Positions 1 to 6,918 of a DNA stretch of 12,838 bases are shown one piece after another. Origin of the DNA: JAHJGG01 sp041658785 (GTDB lineage: Bacteria > Patescibacteriota > Patescibacteriia > Magasanikbacterales > UBA922); NCBI GenBank assembly GCA_041658785.1, contig JBAZZL010000034.1, positions 1 through 12,838 on the forward strand, written 5' to 3'. The translations under genes were made by a program, and so were the position numbers. The first letter of the stretch is position 1; each line of letters begins with the position of its first letter. The notes beneath the pieces were generated by a model. It saw only the letters and a program-made list of their open reading frames with translations. It made no database searches and was not told where the DNA came from.

Positions 1-1640
1 TCATCACGCATCAATTCTTCCGCGGTTGACGTCGCGTTTACATGAAACCCGAGAACCGAAGCGCCGCCGGCCCGCGCTTTTGAAACATCATTTTCAGTAA
101 TGTTTCCCAATCCCTTGCCAATGATTTTAACTCCCACTTCATCGTGCTTAATTTTTTCTAGCGAACCGATAATTGCCTCCAGACTGCCCAGCACATCTGC
201 TTTGACAACAATGTTCAAAGTTTTTTTGCCTTTTTTTTCTTGGCCGTCCTCTGGCGATGTTTGGGCGCTGGAAACTGTATATCTTTCAGCGCCTGTCTGT
301 TGGCTATTTTTTTTGCGGACATCAATCTTGCTGGCATTCTTAGCATTGCCGACGTCAAGCACATCACCCACTTCCGGAGCTACTTTGAAACCAACAATCT
401 GCACTGGAGTAGATGGGCCGGACTCTTGCATCTCTTCGCCTCGGTGGTTTCTCATCGCTCGGACTTTTCCATATATTTCAAAATTGACTGCGAGCGGGTC
501 GCCTTTTTTTAATGTTCCTGATTGGACCAATACCGTGGCAATGGGCCCGGTATGCTTGTCTTTGTGCGAATCAATAATTGTGCCGACGGCTGGCAATGTC
601 GGATCCGCTTGAATCTGTTTTTCATTCATGTCTGCCACCAGCAAAAGCAAATCAAGCAATTGGTCAATGTTTATTTTCTGCTTGGCGGAAATCTCTACCA
701 TCGGTATATCCCCTCCCCATTCTTCCGCTTGGATGCCCTTCTGCGCCAGTTCTGTTTTGACTTTTTGGGGGTCGGCTGTTTCTTTGTCAATTTTATTGAT
801 AGCAACGACAAAAGGCAGCTTGGCCGCTCTGATTATCTGGATAACTTCTTCTGTCTGCGGCTTCACCCCATCATCTGCCGCCACAACCAGAATAGCAATA
901 TCTGCGACCTTGGCGCCGCGGCTGCGCATCACTGTAAAAGCTTCATGTCCGGGCGTATCAATAAAAGTAATCGGCCTTTCCAAGCCTGTTTTTGGATCTT
1001 TCCAAATGGTCTGATACGCGCCAATATGCTGGGTAATACCGCCCGACTCTGTATCAATAATATTTGCATGTCTAATTGTATCAAGTAATTTGGTTTTGCC
1101 ATGGTCAACATGCCCCATTACAACCACAACTGGCGGGCGTCTTTGCATATTTTCACTCTTGCCCAATGCTTGTTCCAAAGCTTGAGTGAGCTTTTCTTCT
1201 TTTTCTTGGTCATGGGACGCGCCCTCTTGCTTCACCGCGTTAAAGCCAAACTGCTCTGCCATAATAGCCGCTGTGTCATAATCAATGTCTTGGTTTTGGT
1301 TGGCCAAAATGCCATTCTTCATTAGTTCGGTTATTACTTCTATCACGGACATCTCAAGCTTTTCCGAAAATTCACGCACCGAGATGCGATCTGGCAACAC
1401 AACCGTCTTGCCAGACTCTTTGCGCAATTCTTTCTCTTTTTTCTTTTCTTCTTCCAAATCCTTCAATCTTTGTTCTTCCAAACTTCGCTTGATGTACTTC
1501 CATTTGTACATTATCTGCGCCGCCACCTTATCATCTACTTTTATCGCCCTTTTTCCAATATCAAAACCATACCTAGGCAGAATATCAAGCAGCGTCTTTG
1601 TGTTTGTCCTAAGTTGTCTAGCTAGTTCAGTAACGTTCAT
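1..1640 (-). CDS. infB: Translation initiation factor IF-2 (3' end outside window)
   Basis: IF-2 is the GTPase that places initiator tRNA on the 30S subunit and promotes subunit joining in the cytoplasm. The minus-strand frame is open from ATG at 1640 to the window edge (546 complete codons). It begins MNVTELARQL, a typical IF2_N start. A second IF2_N-like segment with FSEKLEMSVIEVITELMKNG lies near residues 90-145. The GTPase domain shows G1 GHVDHGKT at 176-183, G3 DTPGHE at 228-233 and G4 NKID at 282-285. Domain II and the start of domain III follow, and the C-terminal tRNA-binding domain is cut off. The N-terminal region before the G domain is short (about 170 residues) compared with E. 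coli IF-2. A strong promoter lies about 100 bases upstream. The upstream methyltransferase is on the same strand, 170 bases away. Identification is secure. Confidence 0.97.
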   Translation of the reverse strand, partial: MNVTELARQLRTNTKTLLDILPRYGFDIGKRAIKVDDKVAAQIMYKWKYIKRSLEEQRLKDLEEEKKKEKELRKESGKTVVLPDRISVREFSEKLEMSVIEVITELMKNGILANQNQDIDYDTAAIMAEQFGFNAVKQEGASHDQEKEEKLTQALEQALGKSENMQRRPPVVVVMGHVDHGKTKLLDTIRHANIIDTESGGITQHIGAYQTIWKDPKTGLERPITFIDTPGHEAFTVMRSRGAKVADIAILVVAADDGVKPQTEEVIQIIRAAKLPFVVAINKIDKETADPQKVKTELAQKGIQAEEWGGDIPMVEISAKQKINIDQLLDLLLLVADMNEKQIQADPTLPAVGTIIDSHKDKHTGPIATVLVQSGTLKKGDPLAVNFEIYGKVRAMRNHRGEEMQESGPSTPVQIVGFKVAPEVGDVLDVGNAKNASKIDVRKKNSQQTGAERYTVSSAQTSPEDGQEKKGKKTLNIVVKADVLGSLEAIIGSLEKIKHDEVGVKIIGKGLGNITENDVSKARAGGASVLGFHVNATSTAEELMRD

Positions 1641-1746
1641 CTTAAGATGCGGATAATATTAAATTAAACAGGTTTTTTTTGGCTAAAAAATGCTTATACA
1701 AAATGCCGCAAGCTTACAAGCGCGTTGCCGATTTTTTTGCTTCGTA

Positions 1747-1775
1747 ATTATATAAGAATATGTCAAATAAGTCAA
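1747..1775 (-). promoter_or_regulatory. Sigma70-type promoter for infB
   Basis: Reading the minus strand, TTGACT (1770-1775) and TATAAT (1747-1752) are separated by exactly 17 bases. Transcription would start near 1740 and give infB a leader of about 100 nt. Seen directly as a motif match; activity is inferred. Confidence 0.75.
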
Positions 1776-1810
1776 TCGCTGGCGCGCAAACATTGATTCG
1801 TCAAAACAAA

Positions 1811-2722
1811 TCATGATTTCTTTCCCAGAATAATGTACCCCTGCGCTTCAATCCATTTTCCAATCAAACACGCTTCAACCAAACCGTAGAGCTCGCTCGC
1901 TGCCGTAGAAACAGGGTGTGCTTTCTTTTTAACAAAAGTCAAGAGCTTGTTAATCATCCTTAACACAAAAAATCCGCGCTGGCCTGAGGCATTCAATTCG
2001 TGATAAAATTCATCTGGATGCGCAAAAAAACTCGCCCAAAAAACGCTCCTCATGCTCTCAATTTCAAAACCGGCGCCTTCAACTAGACGCTTCAGCCCAT
2101 TTTTACTATACAAAGAAATATGATACTTCTTGTGCGGATCAACATTCAACCCCCTTTTAAACAAATAATTTCGAACCAAGGCATGCCTGCCCAGCTTTGA
2201 CTCCGCAAACATAGCAAGCGCGCCGCCGGATTTTAACACTCGGTTTATCTCTGACAGCCAAAGCTCAACGCCGGCTACATGCCCCAAAACATCGGAAGTG
2301 TAAACCGCGTCAAAAGTCTTGTCTGAAAAAGGAAACTGCTTTCCATCATACCAGTCCAACTCTGCGTTTATCGCGCGCTCTTTTATTTTTTTTCTTCCAA
2401 TATCAATCTGCAGTCTCACCACATCAATACCCGTCACGTCAACTCGCCTGCCAAACGCTCGCTTAAAATCAATTACAGTAGAACCGGTCCCGCACCCGAC
2501 GTCCAAAATTGTAAAAGGATCGCTCAAATCGCGGTGTTTTATTTCTTCTTGAAGCGCTTTTTTGATATATTGATACAAAAAAAATTTTTTTGGATAAAAA
2601 ACAAGCTTAAGCCAATCGCGCCTTCGCGCCGGCATTTGCAAAAAAATTGGATTCGCGTCCCAGATTTCGGCTCCCGCTTCGGTGGTTTTGCCCCAGCCCA
2701 AATTTTCTTTTTTGCTATTCAT
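1811..2722 (-). CDS. Class I SAM-dependent methyltransferase
   Basis: A 303-residue protein with a Rossmann-type methyltransferase domain. Motif I is DVGCGTG at residues 74-80, an acidic residue ends the second strand (GID, D100), and PFSDKTFDAVYTSDVLGHV at about 131-149 is the post-II region typical of the Methyltransf_11 group. RVLKSGGALAMF at 161-172 fits the following strand. The last 80 or so residues are unlike the core and may form a substrate cap. There is no signal peptide. The substrate cannot be read from the sequence; members of this group methylate small molecules, lipids, quinones or glycans. Two TATAAT-like boxes lie 9-22 bases before the start, so the message may be nearly leaderless. 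The gene is divergent from the rny transcript and 170 bases upstream of infB, which has its own promoter. Confidence 0.85.
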   Translation of the reverse strand: MNSKKENLGWGKTTEAGAEIWDANPIFLQMPARRRDWLKLVFYPKKFFLYQYIKKALQEEIKHRDLSDPFTILDVGCGTGSTVIDFKRAFGRRVDVTGIDVVRLQIDIGRKKIKERAINAELDWYDGKQFPFSDKTFDAVYTSDVLGHVAGVELWLSEINRVLKSGGALAMFAESKLGRHALVRNYLFKRGLNVDPHKKYHISLYSKNGLKRLVEGAGFEIESMRSVFWASFFAHPDEFYHELNASGQRGFFVLRMINKLLTFVKKKAHPVSTAASELYGLVEACLIGKWIEAQGYIILGKKS

Positions 2723-2759
2723 AGGTTTATATTATATCATTATAATCAGATCTGTTCTA

Positions 2760-2783
2760 ACCAATACACAAACCAATACACAA
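2760..2783 (+). repeat. 12-bp direct repeat next to a promoter
   Basis: ACCAATACACAA occurs twice in tandem (2760-2771 and 2772-2783) and ends two bases before the -35 box of the plus-strand promoter. It lies between that promoter and the divergent methyltransferase start. Its position would suit an activator or repressor site, but that is inference. Confidence 0.5.
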
Positions 2784-2785
2784 AC

Positions 2786-2814
2786 TTGACAAACTCAAAT
2801 CAGCCTGTTATAAT
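2786..2814 (+). promoter_or_regulatory. Perfect-consensus sigma70-type promoter
   Basis: TTGACA at 2786-2791, a 17-base spacer, and TATAAT at 2809-2814 match the full consensus. Transcription would start near 2821 and enter a region with a 39-codon frame and an intrinsic terminator at 3034-3058, before rny at 3094. It is the only strong promoter found upstream of rny. Confidence 0.85.
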
Positions 2815-2872
2815 TATTTTACAATTTATTCAATATAAATTACCATTTGAGATTCGTACAAGTGAAAGAAAT

Positions 2873-2992
2873 ATGAGTGAAAAAAGAGCCGTATTAAGCG
2901 AAAAAATTGTTTACCAAACTAATTTCGTCAATACTTCAAATAACTCTTCTGAAAATCAATCTGAAACTGCAGATTGTTTTGATATCTCATAA
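2873..2992 (+). CDS. Possible small protein or leader peptide (39 aa)
   Basis: Starting at the first ATG after the consensus promoter, this frame encodes 39 residues beginning MSEKRAVLSEKIVYQ and ending in an Asn/Ser/Glu-rich, acidic tail. The upstream GAAAG six bases before ATG is a weak ribosome-binding candidate. The frame is open further upstream, but that part lies before the promoter and antisense to the methyltransferase gene. It sits inside a transcript bounded by a perfect promoter and a terminator, so it is either a small protein, a leader peptide for rny, or a chance frame in a noncoding RNA. I recognise no family. Confidence 0.4.
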   Translation: MSEKRAVLSEKIVYQTNFVNTSNNSSENQSETADCFDIS

Positions 2993-3033
2993 AAAGGCCT
3001 GATAAACGGCGTTTTCTTTGACTTATTGATATC

Positions 3034-3058
3034 TCTCATGGCATCATGGGATTTTTTT
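3034..3058 (+). terminator. Intrinsic terminator between the small ORF and rny
   Basis: TCTCATG (3034-3040) pairs with CATGGGA (3045-3051), 7 bp with one G-U pair, around a GCAT loop, and is followed by seven T (3052-3058). It would end the transcript from the 2786 promoter at about 235 nt, or act as an attenuator for rny. Confidence 0.65.
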
Positions 3059-3093
3059 GTACATCAACTTTTTAATTTAATAACCATAAATTT

Positions 3094-4620
3094 ATGACAG
3101 AACTATTGATGCTTGCGGTCGGAGCGGTGGGGATCAGCGCTGGTATTGCTATTGGATATTACCTGCGCAAACAAATGGCCCAAGCAAAAGCCAACTCAAT
3201 TGAGGCGATATCAGAAAAACGCCTCATGGAAATAAAAAGCAAAGAACAAAATTTGGTCATCCAAGCCAAAGAAAAAGCGATGGAAATTGTGGATGCCGCA
3301 AAAAAAGATGAAGAAGAGCGCCGAGCAGATATTAGAAAAATGCAACAACGCGTTGAACAGCGGGAAAATATGTTCGACAAAAAATTATTGGAGTTTGAAG
3401 ACAGAAAAACCAAACTGCAGGAAAAAATCGAAGAAATAAAAGCAATCAAGGAAAAAGTGGATCAAGCCAGAGAGCAGGCCGTACAAAAATTGCAAACCAT
3501 TGCCGGATATTCCAAAGAGCAAGCAATGGGCGAATTATTCAAAAAAATGGAACTGGAATCCGGAGAAGAATTATTGGCTCGAAAAATTAAGCTTGACAAA
3601 AGTAATCAAGAAACTTTGGAGGCAAAAGCGCGTGAAATTATAATCAATGCCATGGAACGCACGGCAAGCAATCACGCGTCTGAAACCACCTCAACTGCCG
3701 TGAGCCTGCCGAGCGACGAAATGAAAGGCCGCGTTATTGGAAAAGACGGCAGGAATATAAAAACTATTGAAAAACTTACCGGCTGCGAACTGATCATTGA
3801 TGAAACGCCAGACATGCTTCTTATCTCTAGTTTTTCTCCGATCAGGCGGCGCGTTGCCAAAATCGCTCTGGATAAACTGATCAAAGACGGACGCATCCAG
3901 CCGGCAAGAATTGAAGAAACTATTGAAGAGGCCAAAAAAGAACTGGCAATTGATATAAAAAATGCCGGAGAAGAAGCGCTTCACAAAATTGGCATAATTG
4001 GCATTGACCCAAAACTAGTATCCATTGTCGGGCGGCTAAAATACCGCACTAGCTACGGCCAAAACATTTTAAACCACTCAATAGAAGTAGCTCACCTGTC
4101 CGGCATCATCGCGCATGAACTTGGCATGGATCCCGCCAAAGCAAAAAAAGCCGGTTTTTTTCATGACATTGGAAAATCTGTTGATCATGAAAGCCAAGGA
4201 ACGCATACCCAAATCGGATATACGATTCTGAAAAAATTCGGAGTTGACGAAGAGATAGCGCAAGTGGCTCTAACGCACCATGATCAAACTCAAGAATTAT
4301 TGCTGACAAAAATTATCATAGCGGCCGACGCTATTTCCGCGTCTCGAGTCGGAGCAAGGCGAGATACTTATGAAGAATACGTCGCTCGTTTGGAAGAATT
4401 GGAAAAAACAGCCAAAGATTTTCCTGGCGTGGAAAAAGTCTATGCAATCCAGGCTGGCCGTGAAATTAGAATTTTTGTCCAGCCAAATGAGATTGATGAT
4501 TATCAGTCTTATAATCTGGCAAAAGATATTGCGCGAAAAATTGAAAGCGAACTGCAATATCCCGGGGAAATTAAAGTAAATGTCATCAGAGAAACAAGAG
4601 CGATTGAATACGCGAGATAA
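3094..4620 (+). CDS. rny: Ribonuclease Y
   Basis: RNase Y is the membrane-anchored endoribonuclease that starts mRNA decay in many bacteria lacking RNase E. All of its parts are visible in 508 residues. There is one N-terminal membrane segment (about 3-23). A long charged coiled coil follows (about 30-165). The KH domain carries the GxxG loop IGKDGR (215-220). The HD domain has LNHS (H328), FHDIGK with H357-D358, and AADAIS with D412 as metal ligands. The conserved C-terminal region ends in IREtRAIEYAR. Length is normal for the family. No Shine-Dalgarno sequence precedes ATG at 3094. No strong promoter lies between the terminator at 3034-3058 and the start, so expression may depend on read-through from the promoter at 2786. 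Confidence 0.97.
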   Translation: MTELLMLAVGAVGISAGIAIGYYLRKQMAQAKANSIEAISEKRLMEIKSKEQNLVIQAKEKAMEIVDAAKKDEEERRADIRKMQQRVEQRENMFDKKLLEFEDRKTKLQEKIEEIKAIKEKVDQAREQAVQKLQTIAGYSKEQAMGELFKKMELESGEELLARKIKLDKSNQETLEAKAREIIINAMERTASNHASETTSTAVSLPSDEMKGRVIGKDGRNIKTIEKLTGCELIIDETPDMLLISSFSPIRRRVAKIALDKLIKDGRIQPARIEETIEEAKKELAIDIKNAGEEALHKIGIIGIDPKLVSIVGRLKYRTSYGQNILNHSIEVAHLSGIIAHELGMDPAKAKKAGFFHDIGKSVDHESQGTHTQIGYTILKKFGVDEEIAQVALTHHDQTQELLLTKIIIAADAISASRVGARRDTYEEYVARLEELEKTAKDFPGVEKVYAIQAGREIRIFVQPNEIDDYQSYNLAKDIARKIESELQYPGEIKVNVIRETRAIEYAR

Positions 4621-4685
4621 GGCAATGATTCTGGAAATCAAAAACACAAACATTATCCATTATCCACAGAACATATTTCGCTCTA

Positions 4686-4714
4686 TTGACATAAATTATA
4701 GTTTAGTGTACAAT
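4686..4714 (+). promoter_or_regulatory. Sigma70-type promoter for the HU gene
   Basis: TTGACA at 4686-4691, a 17-base spacer and TACAAT at 4709-4714. Transcription would begin near 4721, about 28 bases before the HU start codon. Confidence 0.8.
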
Positions 4715-4748
4715 AAATTTAGAATTTAATCCTTAAACACAAAAATAT

Positions 4749-5066
4749 ATGCATCTAAACAAAGTGGCATTAGCCGAAGAGATCGCAAAAAAGGCCGGAG
4801 TTTCCAAAAAAGAAGCAGGGGATATGGTTGCTGCATTTACTGATGTTGTTACTGGCACGCTCAAAGCTGGCGGTAGTGTCAGCATCGCGGGATTTGGCCA
4901 ATTTAGCGCCAAAACACGCGCCGGCCGCGTGGGTGTAAATCCACAAAACCCAAGCCAAAAAATAAATATCCCTCCGGTTACTGTGCCAAAATTCAAATCA
5001 GGACTTGCGCTTAAAAAAGCTCTTAAAAGCAGTGGTGTTGCTCCGGCAACCGAGGCAGTCGCCTAA
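4749..5066 (+). CDS. HU/IHF-family DNA-binding protein
   Basis: A 105-residue histone-like protein that would bind and bend DNA as a dimer in the nucleoid. It has the N-terminal helical dimerisation region (LNKVALAEEIAKKAGVSKKE), followed by the strand region VSIAGFGQFSAKTRAGRVG. The beta-arm carries the NPQNP segment, where the family's DNA-intercalating proline sits. The family's PKFKSG motif follows at about 81-86. It is slightly longer than the usual 90 residues because of an Ala/Ser/Thr-rich tail. It has its own promoter at 4686 and a strong terminator at 5117, so it is a single-gene unit. HU and IHF subunits cannot be separated by eye; HU is more likely for a single gene with a basic promoter. 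Confidence 0.95.
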   Translation: MHLNKVALAEEIAKKAGVSKKEAGDMVAAFTDVVTGTLKAGGSVSIAGFGQFSAKTRAGRVGVNPQNPSQKINIPPVTVPKFKSGLALKKALKSSGVAPATEAVA

Positions 5067-5116
5067 AATACGAAAAAATCAACTAAACTGTTAATATAAT
5101 TGGTTGGTGATATAAT

Positions 5117-5146
5117 AAAAACATTGCTATACCTAGCAATGTTTTT
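5117..5146 (+). terminator. Strong intrinsic terminator after HU
   Basis: A perfect 13-bp stem (5117-5129 with 5134-5146) with core ACATTGCTA / TAGCAATGT encloses a TACC loop and ends in a T run. The A-run on the other side means it could also act on minus-strand transcripts coming out of cca. Confidence 0.9.
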
Positions 5147-5190
5147 AAGTTTTCTACAAGAATAATTTCTATCTTTCTTATTTCTCCTTT

Positions 5191-5272
5191 ACTTACCGAT
5201 TACTGATAATCCTGATTTACGGATATTATGACACTGTCATCCGTAAATCAGTGTTATCCGTTATCCGTAAGT
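5191..5272. repeat. 34-bp-arm palindromic repeat, copy 1 (overlaps the cca 3' end)
   Basis: Two roughly 34-bp arms, 5191-5224 and 5239-5272, are inverted around a 14-base spacer. The right arm starts ATCCGTAAATCAG and ends TTATCCGTAAG. Related copies lie at 12377-12463 and 12664-12838. This copy is the least perfect. Its right arm encodes the last five codons of cca and its stop. The element could form a large cruciform or an RNA hairpin in the cca 3' region. Confidence 0.85.
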
Positions 5273-6816
5273 TCCCACCCCTCCGCCTTTTCCACAAACT
5301 CATTCTTAATCTCCAAAAAAAACTTCCTGGCCGATTCTTCCTCATTCGGAATAATCCCATCCAAAATCGCCTCTTCAATCGCCTTTTTTATTTTCCCGAT
5401 CGTCGGGCCGGCTTTGAGACCGCACGCTTTCATAATCTCCTCGCCCCGGATCGGCGACTGGAACTCGCGCAGTTTATCTTTTTCAATCACGCGCAAAATT
5501 TTTTCTTCCAGAATATCGTAATTGCGCAACCGCCGCTCCCGCTTGCGCGGATTGCCGGTAGTGATGTCGCTCCGGCAGAGCTTCAATAAATCATCGATGT
5601 CCAAACCCAAATTAAAAACCAGGCGCCGAACCGCGCTGTCCGTGATGCCTTCGTCCATCAGGTTAATCGGCTGTTGGTGCCAGCGCACTAATTTGGCGAC
5701 ATACTCGGTATCAGCCACGCTCATCCGCAGGCGCCGGCCGATCTGGCGGACTAATTTTCTACCCAAATGCTCGTGCATGTCAAAAGTCCAGCCCCGGCCG
5801 CGCGCAAACTGCTTTGTCCCGGGCTTACCAATATCATGCGTCAAGCCGGCAAAACGGAGGAGCGGTTTGTTTGTTCTTGTCGCCAGATTATCAACCACCT
5901 TAAACGAATGCCAGAGATTATTTTTGTGCTGTTCGCCGTAAACTTCTTCCACGCCGTCCAGCCGCGCCACTTCCGGCAAAAATTCTTTCAACAGCTCTGT
6001 CTCAAACAAAATCGCGAGTCCGATGGACGGTTGGGGCGTGGCTAATAATTTAAACAATTCTTCCTGGACTCTCTCCGCGGAAACAATTCTCAATCTTCCA
6101 TGATTAACGCGCAGGGCCTCGTACGTCCGCGCTTCAATTCCAAAACCAAGCTGGGAAGCGAATCGCGCGGCCCGCAGCATGCGCAGCGGGTCTTCGGAAA
6201 AGGTCTCGTTGGGATCAAGCGGGGTTCTCAACAATTTTTTTTCCAAATCCATCTGACCGCCGTACGGATCAACGATTTCGCCTAATTTGGTACTCAATAC
6301 TTTTCGAGCTAAAGCATTCACTGTAAAATCCCGCCGCGATAAATCTTCCGCGAGGGTGGCCGGAGCCACTGACGGCTTGCGCGATTTTTCTTGATATTTT
6401 TCTTTTCTCGCGCCGGCAAATTCTATCTCAAAATCCGACAGAATATAACGAGCCGTGTCAAACTCTGAAAATTCAACCAAACTACCCGCCTTGTCCGCCG
6501 TAGCCCCCGCATGATGCGGGGCGGAGGCGGACTGATTTAACACTTCATCAAACTTTTTCGCGAACTCTAGTCCCCCCCCCAAAACTACGAAATCAATATC
6601 TTTTTTCTCTTTATATTCTTCAACAATTAAATCTACTCCCCCTTCAATCAAATCCTTTTGCCAAGCCGCTTGCACGCGGCTGATTTCTTTTTTCACTTCT
6701 TTTTGCTCATCCAAACCAAGCAGTTCATCGCGAACATAACCACCAACAACATAGACCTCTGCGTTCAAGGCCTTTGATACTTCGTAAATTTTTTTGAATA
6801 ATTGTCGTTCTGTCAT
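5254..6816 (-). CDS. cca: CCA tRNA nucleotidyltransferase with HD domain
   Basis: This enzyme adds or repairs the 3' CCA of tRNAs from CTP and ATP. The class II nucleotidyltransferase core shows YVVGGYVRDELLG at 22-34 and the catalytic KDIDFVV with D73 and D75. DLSRRDFTVNALA (158-170) and FSEDPLRMLRAARFASQLGF (206-225) are hallmark head and neck motifs. An HD domain follows, with FAGLTHDIGKPGTK at 322-335 (H327, D328). At 520 residues it is longer than usual. About 25 residues between the GG and DxD motifs are extra, and residues 94-108 are encoded by a 40-bp palindrome inserted in frame. The final LTDNG and stop come from a 34-bp repeat. It is transcribed after uppP; the gap between them is a palindrome. 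An alternative label of poly(A) polymerase is less likely. Confidence 0.93.
   Translation of the reverse strand: MTERQLFKKIYEVSKALNAEVYVVGGYVRDELLGLDEQKEVKKEISRVQAAWQKDLIEGGVDLIVEEYKEKKDIDFVVLGGGLEFAKKFDEVLNQSASAPHHAGATADKAGSLVEFSEFDTARYILSDFEIEFAGARKEKYQEKSRKPSVAPATLAEDLSRRDFTVNALARKVLSTKLGEIVDPYGGQMDLEKKLLRTPLDPNETFSEDPLRMLRAARFASQLGFGIEARTYEALRVNHGRLRIVSAERVQEELFKLLATPQPSIGLAILFETELLKEFLPEVARLDGVEEVYGEQHKNNLWHSFKVVDNLATRTNKPLLRFAGLTHDIGKPGTKQFARGRGWTFDMHEHLGRKLVRQIGRRLRMSVADTEYVAKLVRWHQQPINLMDEGITDSAVRRLVFNLGLDIDDLLKLCRSDITTGNPRKRERRLRNYDILEEKILRVIEKDKLREFQSPIRGEEIMKACGLKAGPTIGKIKKAIEEAILDGIIPNEEESARKFFLEIKNEFVEKAEGWELTDNG
6493..6532. repeat. 40-bp GC-rich palindrome inserted in frame in cca
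   Basis: Outer arms GTCCGCC (6493-6499) and GGCGGAC (6526-6532) enclose an inner hairpin CCCCGC (6505-6510) / GCGGGG (6516-6521) with loop ATGAT. It adds residues around SASAPHHAGATAD to the cca product and keeps the reading frame. Its sequence is unrelated to the REP elements near the transposase. Confidence 0.75.
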
Positions 6817-6820
6817 ACAT

Positions 6821-6918
6821 ATCCGTTAAAATTCGTTAAATCCGTTCAATCCGTGTATCTATTTAGCGAAGGTTAAATAGATACACGAATCTAACGAATT
6901 AAACGGATCTGAACGAAT
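6821..6918. repeat. Symmetric iterated palindrome between uppP and cca
   Basis: A 14-bp perfect stem (6852-6865 with 6874-6887) with an 8-base loop is extended on each side by heptamers of type ATYCGTT or ATYCGTG. Left units begin at 6821, 6831, 6840 and 6849; right units, on the opposite strand, begin at 6884, 6893, 6902 and 6912. The steps are 10-9-9 and 9-9-10, so the element is symmetric in spacing as well as sequence. It fills the whole gap between the genes and touches the uppP stop codon. Confidence 0.85.

Noticed and set aside
240..1656. Several plus-strand frames across 100-1660
   Set aside because: They are shadows of infB, whose frame has continuous IF-2 motifs on the minus strand.
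1703..1738. Plus-strand terminator-like hairpin before a T-run between infB and the methyltransferase
   Set aside because: The stem has a large bulge and a two-base loop, and there is no plus-strand gene for it to terminate.
2534..2992. A 152-codon plus-strand frame
   Set aside because: Its first half is antisense to the methyltransferase gene and lies before the promoter; only the last 39 codons could be expressed.
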